Shown piece after piece: positions 1-10,518 of a DNA stretch of 64,000 nucleotides. The stretch is taken from the NCBI RefSeq assembly GCF_045679555.1, contig NC_092087.1, positions 79,787,305 through 79,851,304 of the forward strand, in the 5' to 3' direction. The notes under the pieces were generated by a model. That model was not told where the DNA came from. It did not search any database and saw nothing but the letters and a program-made list of their open reading frames with translations. Position numbers and translations under genes: made by a program. The stretch is from Salvelinus alpinus (lineage: Eukaryota; Chordata; Actinopteri; Salmoniformes; Salmonidae). Position 1 is the first letter of the stretch, and the number at the start of each line of letters is the position of its first letter.

Positions 1-404
1 GCAGTCGACATATAGACTCACGTCGGAAATGTTTTATCCCCAGAACGCAACACACTTTGAAAGGCGGTGAACAACAAATGTCACCGACCTGACAATAGTG
101 ATCAGCTTGAAGGTGCCCACTATCTCCATAAAATGTCTCCCTCATGTGGATGAAAAAAAACACAAGACAGCTACCCATCTCATCATCCTCTGACCGTCTA
201 CCCTCCTTTGTGGAAGCATTTTTTCCTAATGTTGTCTCAACTTTGATTGCAGTACACATCCACAAACACAAACTCGAATGCAAATGTTTAGATACCTATA
301 TCTCCAGCTCCATTAGTGTTTTTGTTTGACCCACGCGAACAAAAACATGACAGAAACAGGAACCAACTTGCTAAAATTAATGTGTAGCCTACAGTGCATA
401 AATG
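1..404. repeat. Duplicated flanking segment, no gene seen
   Basis: Bases about 91-300 match about 32,380-32,600 in direct orientation. Bases about 300-390 match about 32,215-32,290 in inverted orientation, so this is a rearranged low-copy duplication. I see no convincing coding exon; short open frames here look like chance. It may be ancestral flank of the gene family, because the inverted partner adjoins the upstream flank of pseudogene C. Confidence 0.55.
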
Positions 405-1074
405 AATGATGTGATTGAGGCTCTCTCTGGGTCTCGACCCCGCCCTGTGCAACTGGGTACTGGACTTCCTGACGGGCCGCCCCCAGGTGGTGAGGGTAGG
501 TAACAACATCTCCACCCTGCTGATCCTCAACACTGGGGCCCCACAAGGGTGCGTTCTGAGCCCTCTCTTGTACTCCCTGTTCACCCACGACTGCGTGGCC
601 AATCATCAAGCTTGCGGACGACACTACAGTGGTAGGCTTGATTACCAACAACGACGAGACGGCCTACAGGGAGGAGGTGAGGGCCCTCGGAATGTGGTGT
701 CAGGAAAATAACCTCACACTCAACGTCAACAAAACAAAGGAGATGATTGTGGACTTCAGGAAACAGCAGAGGGAGCACCCCCCTATCCACATCGACGGGA
801 CAGTAGTGTAGAGGGTAGTAAGTTTTAAGGTCCTCGGCGTACACATCACAGACACAGACAGTGTTGTGAAGAAGGCGCAGCAGCGCCTTTTCAACCTCAG
901 GAGGCTGAAGAAATTCGGTTTGTCACCAAAAGCACTCACAAACTTCTACAGATGCACAATCGAGAGCATCCTTTCGGGCTGTATCACTGCCTGGTACGGC
1001 AGCTGCTCCGCCCACAACCGTAAGGCTCTCCAGAGGGTAGTGAGATCTGCACAACGCATCACCGGGGGCAAACT
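405..1074 (+). mobile_element. Rex1-type LINE, reverse transcriptase fragment (5' part of an interrupted copy)
   Basis: Translations give a reverse transcriptase core: [20 protein letters not shown], then [21 protein letters not shown], then [20 protein letters not shown] and FNLRRLKKFGLSPKALTNFY. The copy is 5' truncated. It has a deletion near 600 that removes the catalytic ADD region and shifts frame, and a stop near 811, so it is dead. It breaks off at the sequence gggggcaaactac, where an L2 LINE has inserted, and it resumes near 5,233. The Rex1/Babar assignment is from memory of fish LINE proteins. Confidence 0.8.
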
Positions 1075-1233
1075 ACATTTACATTTACATTTAAGTCATT
1101 TAGCAGACGCTCTTATCCAGAGCGACTTACAAATTGATGCATTCACCTTATGAAATCCAGTGGAACAACCACTTTACAATAGTGCATCTAACTCTTTTAA
1201 GGGGGAGGGTGGGGTTAGGAGGATTACTTTATC

Positions 1234-4173
1234 CTATCCTAGGTATTCCTTAAAGAGGTAGGGTTTCAGGTGTCTCCGGAAGGTGGTGATTGACTCCGCT
1301 GACCTGGCGTCGTGAGGGAGTTTGTTCCACCATTGGGGTGCCAGAGCAGCGAACAGTTTTGACTGGGCTGAGCGGGAACTGTACTTCCTCAGAGGTAGGG
1401 AGGCGAGCAGGCCAGAGGTGGATGAACGCAGTGCCCTTGTTTGGGTGTAGGGCCTGATCAGAGCCTGAAGGTACGGAGGTGCCGTTCCCCTCACAGCTCC
1501 GTAGGCAAGCACCATGGTCTTGTAGCGGATGCGAGCTTCAACTGGAAGCCAGTGGAGAGAGCGGAGGAGCGGGGTGACGTGAGAGAACTTGGGAAGGTTG
1601 AACACCAGACGGGCTGCGGCGTTCTGGATGAGTTGTAGGGGTTTAATGGCACAGGCAGAGAGCCCAGCCAACAGCGAGTTGCAGTAATCCAGACGGGAGA
1701 TGACAAGTGCCTGGATTAGGACCTGCGCCGCTTCCTGTGTGAGGCAGGGTCGTACTCTGCGAATGTTGTAGAGCATGAACCTACAGGAACGGGTCACCGC
1801 CTTGATGTGAGTTGAGAACGACAGGGTGTTGTCCAGGATCACGCCAAGGTTCTTAGCGCTCTGGGAGGAGGACACAATGGAGTTGTCAACCGTGATGGCG
1901 AGATCATGGAACGGGCAGTCCTTCCCCGGGAGGAAGAGCAGCTCCGTCTTGCCGAGGTTCAGCTTGAGGTGGTGATCCGTCATCCACACTGATATGTCTG
2001 CCAGACATGCAGAGATGCGATTCGCCACCTGGTTATCAGAGGGGGGAAAGGAGAAGATTAATTGTGTGTCGTCTGCATAGCAATGATAGGAGAGGCCATG
2101 TGAGGATATGACAGAGCCAAGTGACTTGGTGTATAGCGAGAATAGGAGAGGGCCTAGAACAGAGCCCTGGGGGACACCAGTGGTGAGAGCACGTGGTGCG
2201 GAGACAGATTCTCGCCACGCCACCTGGTAGGAGCGACCTGTCAGGTAGGACGCAATCCAAAGGTGGGCCGCGCCGGAGATGCCCAGCTTGGAGAGGGTGG
2301 AGAGGAGGATCTGATGGTTCACAGTATCAAAGGCAGCCGATAGGTCTAGAAGGATGAGAGCAGAGGAGAGAGAGTTAGCTTTAGCAGTGCGGAGCGCCTC
2401 CGTGACACAGAGAAGAGCAGTCTCAGTTGAATGACTAGTCTTGAAACCTGACTGATTTGGATCAAGAAGGTCATTCTGAGAGAGATAGCAGGAGAGCTGG
2501 CCAAGGACGGCACGTTCAAGAGTTTTTGAGAGAAAAGAAAGTAGGGATACTGGTCTGTAGTTGTTGACATCGGAGGGATCGAGTGTAGGTTTTTTCAGAA
2601 GGGGTGCAACTCTCGCTCTCTTGAAGACGGAAGGGACGTAGCCAGCGGTCAAGGATGAGTTGATGAGCGAGGTGAGGTAAGGGAGAAGGTCTCCGGAAAT
2701 GGTCTGGAGAAGAGAGGAGGGGATAGGGTCAAGCGGGCAGGTTGTTGGGCGGCCGGCCGTCACAAGACGCGAGATTTCATCTGGAGAGAGAGGGGAGAAA
2801 GAGGTCAAAGCACAGGGTAGGGCAGTGTGAGCAGAACCAGCGGTGTCGTTTGACTTAGCAAACGAGGATCGGATGTCGTCGACCTTCTTTTCAAAATGGT
2901 TGACGAAGTCATCCGCAGAGAGGGAGGAGGGGGGAGGAGGGGGAGGAGGATTCAGGAGGGAGGAGAAGGTGGCAAAGAGCTTCCTAGGGTTAGAGGCAGA
3001 TGCTTGGAATTTAGAGTGGTAGAAAGTGGCTTTAGCAGCAGAGACAGAAGAGGAGAAAGTAGAGAGGAGGGAGTGAAAGGATGCCAGGTCCGCAGGGAGG
3101 CGAGTTTTCCTCCATTTCCGCTCGGCTGCCCGGAGCCCTGTTCTGTGAGCTCGCAGTGAGTCGTCGAGCCACGGAGCAGGAGGGGAGGACCGAGCCGGCC
3201 TGGAGGATAGGGGACATAGAGAGTCAAAGGATGCAGAAAGGGAGGAGAGGAGGGTTGAGGAGGCAGAATCAGGAGATAGGTTGGAGAAGGTTTGAGCAGA
3301 GGGAAGAGATGATAGGATGGAAGAGGAGAGAGTAGCGGGGTAGAGAGAGCGAAGGTTGGGACGGCGCGATACCATCCGAGTAGGGGCAGTGTGGGAAGTG
3401 TTAGATGAGAGCGAGAGGGAAAAGGATACAAGGTAGTGGTCGGAGACTTGGAGGGGAGTTGCAGTGAGATTAGTGGAAGAACAGCATCTAGTAAAGATGA
3501 GGTCAAGCGTATTGCCTGCCTTGTGAGTAGGGGGGGAAGGTGAGAGGGTGAGGTCAAAAGAGGAGAGGAGTGGAAAGAAGGAGGCAGAGAGGAATGAGTC
3601 AAAGGTAGACGTGGGGAGGTTAAAGTCACCCAGAACTGTGAGAGGTGAGCCATCCTCAGGAAAGGAACTTATCAGGGCGTCAAGCTCATTGATGAACTCT
3701 CCAAGGGAACCTGGAGGGCGATAAATGATAAGGATGTTAAGCTTGAAAGGGCTGGTAACTGTGACAGCATGGAATTCAAAGGAGGCGATAGACAGATGGG
3801 TCAGGGGAGAAAGAGAGAATGTCCACTTGGGAGAGATGAGGATCCCAGTGCCACCGCCCCGCTGACCAGAAGCTCTCGGGGTGTGCGAGAACACGTGGGC
3901 AGACGAGGCGAGAGCAGTAGGAGTAGCAGTGTTGTCAGTGGTAATCCATGTTTCCGTCAGTGCCAAGAAGTCGAGGGACTGGAGGGACGCATAGGCTGAG
4001 ATGAACTCTGCCTTGTTGGCCGCAGATCGGCAGTTCCAGAGGCTGCCGGAGACCTGGAACTCCACGTGGGTCGTGCGCGCTGGAACCACCAGGTTAGAAT
4101 GGCGGCGGCCACGCGGTGTGAAGCGTTTGTATGGTCTGTGCAGAGAGGAGAGAAGAGGGATAGACAGACACAT
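1234..4173 (-). CDS. L2 LINE ORF2: apurinic-like endonuclease plus reverse transcriptase
   Basis: This is a 979-residue uninterrupted frame. The N-terminal part is an endonuclease/exonuclease/phosphatase fold, with LALTETWI (catalytic Glu), ILIIYRPPGSLGEF, VLGDFNLP and SDHYLVSFS. The reverse transcriptase follows, with VNNYRPVSLLSFLSKTLE, LILLDLSAAFDTVNH, GVPQGSVLGPLLFSLY and YADD starting near residue 699. The C-terminus carries the L2/Maui-type region LRSLHWLPVEARIRYKTMV and ends PYLFKEYLG. No stop or frameshift is visible, so this copy could still encode an active enzyme. The true start may be upstream of the first Met used here. The long plus-strand frames in this region are shadows. Confidence 0.85.
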   Translation of the reverse strand: MCLSIPLLSSLHRPYKRFTPRGRRHSNLVVPARTTHVEFQVSGSLWNCRSAANKAEFISAYASLQSLDFLALTETWITTDNTATPTALASSAHVFSHTPRASGQRGGGTGILISPKWTFSLSPLTHLSIASFEFHAVTVTSPFKLNILIIYRPPGSLGEFINELDALISSFPEDGSPLTVLGDFNLPTSTFDSFLSASFFPLLSSFDLTLSPSPPTHKAGNTLDLIFTRCCSSTNLTATPLQVSDHYLVSFSLSLSSNTSHTAPTRMVSRRPNLRSLYPATLSSSILSSLPSAQTFSNLSPDSASSTLLSSLSASFDSLCPLSSRPARSSPPAPWLDDSLRAHRTGLRAAERKWRKTRLPADLASFHSLLSTFSSSVSAAKATFYHSKFQASASNPRKLFATFSSLLNPPPPPPPSSLSADDFVNHFEKKVDDIRSSFAKSNDTAGSAHTALPCALTSFSPLSPDEISRLVTAGRPTTCPLDPIPSSLLQTISGDLLPYLTSLINSSLTAGYVPSVFKRARVAPLLKKPTLDPSDVNNYRPVSLLSFLSKTLERAVLGQLSCYLSQNDLLDPNQSGFKTSHSTETALLCVTEALRTAKANSLSSALILLDLSAAFDTVNHQILLSTLSKLGISGAAHLWIASYLTGRSYQVAWRESVSAPRALTTGVPQGSVLGPLLFSLYTKSLGSVISSHGLSYHCYADDTQLIFSFPPSDNQVANRISACLADISVWMTDHHLKLNLGKTELLFLPGKDCPFHDLAITVDNSIVSSSQSAKNLGVILDNTLSFSTHIKAVTRSCRFMLYNIRRVRPCLTQEAAQVLIQALVISRLDYCNSLLAGLSACAIKPLQLIQNAAARLVFNLPKFSHVTPLLRSLHWLPVEARIRYKTMVLAYGAVRGTAPPYLQALIRPYTQTRALRSSTSGLLASLPLRKYSSRSAQSKLFAALAPQWWNKLPHDARSAESITTFRRHLKPYLFKEYLG

Positions 4174-4379
4174 AGTTGACAGGCTACAGAAGAGGCTACG
4201 CTAATGCAAAGGAGATTAGAATGACAAGTGGACTACACGTCTCGAATGTTCAGGAAGTTAAGCTTACGTTGCAAAAATAAAATAAAATCTTATTGACTAA
4301 AATCTTATTGACTAAAATGATATAGTACTGCTGGCGGTGAAGTAGGCTGGCTAGCAGTGGCTGCGTTGTTGACTTTGTT

Positions 4380-5165
4380 TGAACGTGTAGCTGGCTAGGT
4401 AACCTCGACAATTTCTCAAAAACTACACAATTATCTTGGATACAAGGACAGCAAAGACAACTATGTAGCTAGCTAACACTACGCTAATCAAGTCGTTCCG
4501 TTGTAATGTAAGTTGTAGTGTGAGTTTCTACAGTGCTGCTATTCGGTAGAAGTTGGCTAACTAGCAGTGTTAGCTAGCAGTGTTGACTAGGTAGGAGACG
4601 GCAGCGCAGCGCGGTGGACGAAAATAGCTGGCTAGTTAACCGAATAATTACTCTAACCAACTCTAAGCTACACAATTACCTTAGATACAAAGATAGCAAA
4701 GAGAACTGTGTAGCCAGCTAACACTACACTAATCAAGTCGTTCCGTTGTAATGTAATCGTTTCTCCAGTGCTGCTATGCTGCTATTCGGTGGCTAGCTGG
4801 CTAGCTAGCAGTGTTGACTACGTTACGTTACGAAAATAGCTGGCTAGTTAACCGAATAGTTACTCTAACCAACTCTAAGCTACACAATTATCTTAGATAC
4901 AAAGATAGCAAAGAGAACTGTGTAGCCAGCTAACACTACACTAATCAAGTCGTTCCGTTGTAATGTAATCGTTTCTCCAGTGCTGCTATTCGCTGGCTAG
5001 CTAGCAGTGTTGACTACGTTGTTACGTTCGGACGAAAATAGCTGGCTAGCGAACCTCAATAACCTCAATAACTACACAATTATCTTTGATACAAAGACGG
5101 CTATGTAGCTAGCTAAGATCAAACAAATCAAACCGTTGTACTGTAATGAAAATGAATGAAAATGG
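4380..5165 (-). repeat. Tandem monomers in the L2 LINE 5' untranslated region
   Basis: About four diverged copies of a roughly 170-210 bp unit begin near 4,380, 4,625, 4,838 and 5,037. Each contains ctacacaattatcttagat, agctaacactacactaatc and cgttccgttgtaatgtaat. Units two and three are nearly identical. Tandem 5' monomers commonly carry LINE promoters, which would fit a full-length element. Confidence 0.7.
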
Positions 5166-5232
5166 TAAAACTACCTGTGGAGCGAGGCGGAATTGCGACT
5201 GCACGCTCCAAACCGGAAACCGGTGTAGGTGA

Positions 5233-5955
5233 CCCTCCAGGACACCTACACCACCCGATGTCACAGGAAGGCCATAAAGATCATCAAGGACAACAACCAC
5301 CCGAGCCACTGCCTGTTCACCCCGCTATCATCCAGAAGGCGAGGTCAGTACAGCTGCATCAAAGCAGGGACCGAGAGACTGAAAAACAGCTTCTATCTCA
5401 AGGCCATCAGACTGTTAAACAGCCACCACTACCATTTAGTGGCTGCTGCCAACATACTGACTCAACTCCAGCCACTTTAATAATGGGAATTTATGGAAAT
5501 CTATGTAAAAATGTATCACTAGCCACTTTAAACAATGCCACTTAATATGTTTTCATTCCCTACATTACTCATCTCATCTCATATGTATATGTATATACTG
5601 TACTCTATATCATCAACTACATCTTGCCATCTTTATGTAATACATGTATCACTAGCCACTTTAAACTATGCCACTTTATGTTTATATACCCTACATTACT
5701 CATCTCATATGTATATACTGTACTCTACCATCTACTGCATCTTGCCTATGCCGTTTTGTACCATCACTCATTCATATATCTTTATGTACATATTCTTTAT
5801 CCCTTTACACTTGTGTGTGTATAAGGTAGTAGTTGTGGAATTGTTAGGTTACTCGTTGGTTATTACTGCATTGTCGGAACTAGAAGCACAAGCATTTCGC
5901 TACACTCGCATTAACATCTGCTAACCATGTGTATGTGACAAATAAAATTTGATTT
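5233..5955 (+). mobile_element. Rex1-type LINE, 3' part of the interrupted copy
   Basis: The sequence resumes with cctccaggacacctacacca, the segment normally just downstream of the point where the left part stops. It encodes a degenerate C-terminus (RKAIKIIKDNNHPSHCL) and then a long AT-rich 3' tail with internal duplication (catctcatatgtatatactg twice). It ends in aataaaatttgatttg, the usual 3' end of this family. Together with 405-1074 it is one old LINE copy split by the L2 insertion. Confidence 0.75.
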
Positions 5956-6052
5956 GACTTTGGTCTACAGTCAGTTGCTTTAGCCTTTCCACTCAAACGA
6001 GCCCTACTATATGTTTGCCTCTGAAAAATTAAACTCAGATCATCAAAAGCAT
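5956..6052. repeat. Left end of an inverted duplication (flank of gene A)
   Basis: The stretch tttggtctacagtcagttgc through tcatcaaaagcata is found inverted at about 32,050-32,155, upstream of pseudogene C. It is therefore part of the ancestral upstream flank shared by A and C. A LINE has inserted in this arm directly after it; the C arm is the empty site. Confidence 0.7.
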
Positions 6053-9000
6053 AAGCATTTGTTTTTCATCCCCAATTACAAGATTTTCAGACAAGATAGA
6101 ACGGCCAAAGGGGGCGGTGTTGCAATCTACTGCAAAGACTGCCTGCAGAGTTCTGTTATACTATCCAGGTCTGTTCCCAAACAATTTGAACTTCTACTTT
6201 TAAAAATCCACCTCTCTAAAAACAAGTCTCTCACCGTTGCCGCCTGCTATAGACCACCCTCTGCCCCCAGCTGTGCTCTGGACACTATATGTGAACTGAT
6301 TGCCCCCCATCTATCTTCAGAGCTCGTGCTGCTAGGCGACCTAAATTTGAACATGCTCAACACCCCAGCCACCCTACAATCTAAGCTTGATGCCCTCAAT
6401 CTCACACAAATTATCAATGAACCTACCAGGTACCACCCCAATTCCGTAAACACGGGTACCCTCATAGATATCATCCTAACAAACTTGCCCTCCAAATACA
6501 CCTCTGCTGTTTTCAACCAAGATCTCAGCGATCACTGCCTCATTGCCTGCATCCGTAATGGGTCAGCGATCAAACGACCTCCACTCATCACTGTCAAACG
6601 CTCCCTGAAACACTTCAGCGAGCAGGCCTTTCTAATCGACCTGGCCGGGGTATCCTGGAAGGATATTGATCTCATCCCGTCAGTAGAGGATGCCTGGTCA
6701 TTTTTTTAAAATGCCTTCCTCACCATCTTGAATAAGCATGCCCCATTCAAGAAATTTAGAACCAGGAACAGATATAGCCCTTGGTTCTCTCCTGACCTGA
6801 CTGCCCTTAACCAACAGAAAAACATCCTATGGCGTTCTGCATTAGCATCGAACAGCACCCGTGATATGCAACTTTTCAGGGAAGCCAGAAACCAATATAC
6901 ACAGGCAGTTAGAACAGCCAAGGCTAGCTTTTTCAAGCAGAAATTTGCTTCCTGCAACACAAATTCAAAAAAGTTCTGGGACACCGTAAAGTCCATGGAG
7001 AATAAGAACACCTCCTCCCAGCTTCCAACCGCTCTGAAGATAGGAAACACTGTCACCACCGACAAATCCACTATAATTGAGAATTTCAATAAGCATTTTT
7101 CTACGGCTGGCCATGCTTTCCACCTGGCTACCCCTACCCCGGACAACAGCACTGCCCTCCCCTCTGCTACTCGCCCAAGCCTTCCCCATTTCTCTTTCTC
7201 CCAAATACAGTCAGCTGATGTTCTAAATGAGCTGCAAAATCTGGACCCTTACAAATCAGCCGGGCTAGATAATCTGGACCCTTTCTTTCTAAAACTATCT
7301 GCTGAAATTGTTGCCACCCCTATTACTAGCCTCTTCAACCTCTCTTTCGTGTCGTCTGAGATCCCCAAAGATTGGAAAGCAGCTGCGGTTATCCCCCTCT
7401 TCAAAGGGGGGGACACCCTTGACCCTAACTGCTACAGACCTATATCTATCCTACCCTGCCTTTCTAAGGTCTTCGAAAGCCAAGTCAACAAACAGATTAC
7501 CGACCATTTCGAATCCCACCACACCTTCTCCGCAATGCAATCTGGTTTCAGAGCTGGTCATGGGTGCACCTCAGCCACGCTCAAGGTCATAAACGATATC
7601 GTAACCGCCATCGATAGGAAACAATACTGTGCAGCCGTATTCATTGACCTGGCCAAGGCCTTTGACTCTGTCAATCACCACATCCTCATTGGCAGACTCG
7701 ACAGCCTTGGTTTCTCTAATGATTGCCTCGCCTGGTTCACCAACTACTTCTCTGATCGAGTTCAGTGTGTCAAATCGGAGGACCTGTTGTCCGGGCCTCT
7801 GGCAGTCTCTATGGGGGTGCCACAGGGTTCAATTCTTGGACCGACTCTCTTCTCTGTTTACATCAATGATGTCGCTCTTGCTGCTGGTGATTCTCTGATC
7901 CACCTCTACGCAGACGACACTATTCTGTATACTTCTGGCCCTTCTTTTGACACTGTGTTAACAACCCTCCAGGCGAGCTTCAATGCCATACAACTCTCCT
8001 TCCGTGGCCTCCAACTGCTCTTAAATACAAGTAAAACCAAATGCATGCTCTTCAACCGATCGCTGCCTGCTCCTGCCCGCCTGTCCAACATCACTACTTT
8101 GGACGGCTCTGACTTAGAATATGTGGACACCTACAAATACCTAGGTGTCTGGTTAGACTGTAAACTCTCCTTCCAGACTCACATCAAACATCTCCAATCC
8201 AAAGTCAAATCTAGAATTGGCTTCCTATTCCGCAACAAAGCATCCTTTACTCATGCTGCCAAACATACCCTTGTAAAACTGACCATCCTACCAATCCTCG
8301 ACTTCGGTGATGTCATTTACAAAATAGCCTCCAAAACCCTACTCAATAAATTGGATGCAGTCTATCACAGTGCCATCCGTTTTGTCACCAAAGCCCCATA
8401 TACTACCCACCACTGCGACCTGTACACTCTCGTTGGCTGGCCCTCGCTTCATACTCGTCGCCAAACCCACTGGTTCCAGGTCATCTACAAGACCCTGCTA
8501 GGTAAAGTCCCCCCTTATCTCAGCTCGCTGGTCACCATAGCAGCACCTACCTGTAGCACGCGCTCCAGCAGGTATATCTCTCTAGTCACCCCCAAAACCA
8601 ATTCTTCCTTTGGACGCCTCTCCTTCCAGTTCTCTGCTGCCAATGACTGGAACGAACTACAAAAATCTCTGAAACTGGAAACACCTATCTCCCTCACTAG
8701 CTTTAAGCACCAGCTGTCAGAGCAGCTCATAGATTACTGCACCTGTACATAACCCATCTACAATTTAGCCCAAACAACTACCTCTTTACCTACTGTATTT
8801 ATTTATTAATTTATTTTGCTCCTTTGCACCCCATTATTTCTGTCTCTACTTTGCACTTTCTTCCACTGCAAACCAACCATTCCATTGTTTTTTTAGTTTT
8901 TATTTTACTTGCTGTGTTGTACTCACTTCGCCTCCATGGCCTTTTATATTTTTATTTATTTATACATATATTTGTTTGCCTTCACCTCCCTTATCTCACC

Positions 9001-9211
9001 TCACTTGCTCACATTGTATATAGACTTATTTTTTTTTTCACTGTATTATTGACTATATGTTTGTTTTACTCCATGTGTAACTATGTGTTGTTGTATGTGT
9101 CGAACTGCTTTGCTTTATCTTGGCCAGGTCGCAATTGTAAATGAGAACGTGTTCTCAATTTGCCTACCTGGTTAAATAAAGGTTAAATAAAATAAAATAA
9201 AAAATAAAAAA
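6053..9211 (+). mobile_element. Jockey/L2-superfamily LINE, 5'-truncated, nearly whole coding part
   Basis: This element is present only in the A arm; the C arm (near 32,045) reads straight through, giving an empty site. It begins within the endonuclease domain (GGGVAIYCKDCL, ACYRPPS, LLGDLNLNML, LSDHCLIAC) and continues through reverse transcriptase to an AT-rich tail. The tail includes tttatcttggccaggtcgca, then a ggttaaataaaggttaaata repeat. The endonuclease frame (to 6709) and the reverse transcriptase frame (from 6728) are the same frame, separated by one in-frame TAA near 6707. Shorter copies of this LINE lie near 20.5, 27.3, 38.4, 45.3, 51.6 and 58.5 kb. Confidence 0.8.
6728..8752 (+). 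CDS. LINE reverse transcriptase, long open frame
   Basis: This is a 674-residue open frame with the usual reverse transcriptase blocks: CYRPISILPCLSKVFESQV, AAVFIDLAKAFDSVNHHIL, MGVPQGSILGPTLFSVYIND, LYADDTILY and LNTSKTKCMLFN. The C-terminal region DAVYHSAIRFVTKAPYTTHH to DWNELQKSLKLETPISLTSF is the part repeated in the small LINE fragments elsewhere in the window. It is cut from its own endonuclease by one stop codon, so the copy is probably dead although otherwise well kept. Confidence 0.8.
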   Translation: MNKHAPFKKFRTRNRYSPWFSPDLTALNQQKNILWRSALASNSTRDMQLFREARNQYTQAVRTAKASFFKQKFASCNTNSKKFWDTVKSMENKNTSSQLPTALKIGNTVTTDKSTIIENFNKHFSTAGHAFHLATPTPDNSTALPSATRPSLPHFSFSQIQSADVLNELQNLDPYKSAGLDNLDPFFLKLSAEIVATPITSLFNLSFVSSEIPKDWKAAAVIPLFKGGDTLDPNCYRPISILPCLSKVFESQVNKQITDHFESHHTFSAMQSGFRAGHGCTSATLKVINDIVTAIDRKQYCAAVFIDLAKAFDSVNHHILIGRLDSLGFSNDCLAWFTNYFSDRVQCVKSEDLLSGPLAVSMGVPQGSILGPTLFSVYINDVALAAGDSLIHLYADDTILYTSGPSFDTVLTTLQASFNAIQLSFRGLQLLLNTSKTKCMLFNRSLPAPARLSNITTLDGSDLEYVDTYKYLGVWLDCKLSFQTHIKHLQSKVKSRIGFLFRNKASFTHAAKHTLVKLTILPILDFGDVIYKIASKTLLNKLDAVYHSAIRFVTKAPYTTHHCDLYTLVGWPSLHTRRQTHWFQVIYKTLLGKVPPYLSSLVTIAAPTCSTRSSRYISLVTPKTNSSFGRLSFQFSAANDWNELQKSLKLETPISLTSFKHQLSEQLIDYCTCT

Positions 9212-9466
9212 ATAAGCGTGTGGTGTGTTTGCATGATTTGAGTGTTTAACTGGCGTCTGTCTGATTTCAGAATTTGTCCAAGATGTTGCACTATGTGCAA
9301 CTGAAACATGTTAACCATCTACTGTTGCTATGCTGAATGAAACACACTGTTTAAAAGAAGGCCGTGTAAAATAATGGTGCCTAACTGTTCATTTAGCCTC
9401 TAATCTTCAAATGAACCAAGTGAATTTTGTACAAGCAATAATTTCAACCGATCAATGAAGTGTTGT
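9212..9466. other. Upstream flank of gene A, duplicated and inverted near 31.8-32.05 kb
   Basis: This is non-coding sequence that aligns in inverted orientation with about 31,800-32,045, upstream of pseudogene C (for example ttgtccaagatgttgcacta and ggccgtgtaaaataatggtg). No gene is seen. Confidence 0.6.
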
Positions 9467-9834
9467 AACAGCAGCCTTCCCTCTCTTCACGAGAAGAGAG
9501 GGTGTAACAGGGATCGGACCAACACGCAGCGTAGCCAGTGCTCAACATGTTTAATAAAACGATAAACAGTAAACACAATCCGATACAGCCCTATCTGGTG
9601 CAGAGAAAACACAAAGACAGGAAACAACCACCCACAAACCCCAACACAAAACAAGCCACCTATATATGATTCCCAATCAGAGACAACACAAAACACCTGC
9701 CTCTGATTGAGAACCATATTAGGCCAAACATAGAAACAGACAAACTAGACAAACAACATAGAATGCCCACCCAGCTCACGTCCTGGCCAATACTAAAACA
9801 AGCAAAACACACAAGAACTATGGTCAGAACGTGA
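9467..9834 (-). mobile_element. Solo LTR, probably Gypsy-like (fossil)
   Basis: About 370 bp bounded by TGTAACAG and GTGACA, with a short agtg-type duplication at the borders. It is read as a solo LTR in minus orientation (TGTCACGTTCTGACC at its 5' end). No internal region is attached. It is missing from the homologous site beside pseudogene C (near 31,805), so it entered after the A/C duplication or was lost there. The family is assigned by memory of salmonid repeats. Confidence 0.6.
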
Positions 9835-10379
9835 CAAGTGCCAAGACAAAATGTGTTTCCTACTTTAGAGCCGGGGGTGTCAAACCATGGAGGGCCTAGT
9901 GTCTGTAGGTTTTTGTTTTTTCCTTTCAATTAAGACCTAGACAACTACTGTAGGTGAGGGGAGTAATTAGTGCCTTAATTCAGCAATCAAGTACAAGGAA
10001 GGAACGAAAACCCACAGACACTTGGCCCTCCGTGTAATGAGTTTTAAGTGTGCTTTAGAGTAAGGGCTGTCAAACCTGTCAGGAACTCAATTAGAGAATC
10101 AACCACACCTGAGTAAATTTCTGAATTTCAAATCAACCCCTAGCCCCTACACCTACCACTTAGTCACTTATGGGCGTTTGAAACGATCAGATAGGTTATA
10201 GCAATATGGTAATTGCTTCACCTTGCCTTCTGATAGGCTGGATGCAATTGTGGCCATATTGCTTAAACCTATTCAATCATTTCTGATTCACAGAAGTGTT
10301 TAGGCCAGGGTGTAGGATTTAGGGGTCAATTTGGAATTAGGAATCAAATGTAGTTCAGGGGCTTACAGCTGTCCTTAAT
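9835..10379. other. Upstream region of gene A, shared with pseudogene C
   Basis: Non-coding sequence that aligns inverted with about 31,290-31,800 at high similarity. It contains the phrase ggagggcctagtgtctgtag and its near-inverse, and aaacgatcagataggttata. No open frame of note. It could hold distal regulatory DNA for the type I genes. Confidence 0.5.
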
Positions 10380-10518
10380 TAGCCAATGACATTAGAAGGG
10401 TCTGGGATTTGTTTAAATGGAGCAACCAAAAAGCCTGCCAGATACAGCAAAAGGGATATTTTGCTAGGGCTTATACCGGCCATTAGTTCTGATTACTGGG
10501 GAGGTTTTGAGGTGCAAA
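10380..10518 (+). promoter_or_regulatory. Probable core promoter and 5' leader of gene A
   Basis: The block from ggcttacagctgtccttaat through attagaagggtctgggattt is shared with the same position upstream of B (near 24,090-24,140), C (near 31,255-31,310) and D/E (near 42,725-42,780 and 55,935-55,990). A TATA-like gtttaaatgg sits at 10,411-10,420, about 100 bases before the ATG. A second shared block, ccattagttctgattactgg, lies in the leader. The conservation between otherwise unlike upstream regions points to promoter function. The start site itself is not known. Confidence 0.5.

Larger units (their letters stand above)
1075..5232 (-). mobile_element. L2-clade LINE, apparently full length, inserted in a Rex1-type LINE
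   Basis: The 3' end lies on the left: reading the minus strand, the tail ends with the salmonid LINE/SINE tail (gtaagtcgctctggataaga, then gcgtctgctaaatg) and a tgtaaa-type repeat. One long ORF (4173 down to 1234) encodes endonuclease and reverse transcriptase. About 1 kb of 5' untranslated DNA (4,204-5,232) holds roughly four tandem monomers. The right boundary is approximate, because the Rex1 sequence resumes around ccctccaggacacctacacc. No clear target-site duplication was seen. Confidence 0.8.

Noticed and set aside
9487-9929. Minus-strand frames of 76 and 89 codons
   Set aside because: They lie in a solo LTR and its flank, not in a host gene.
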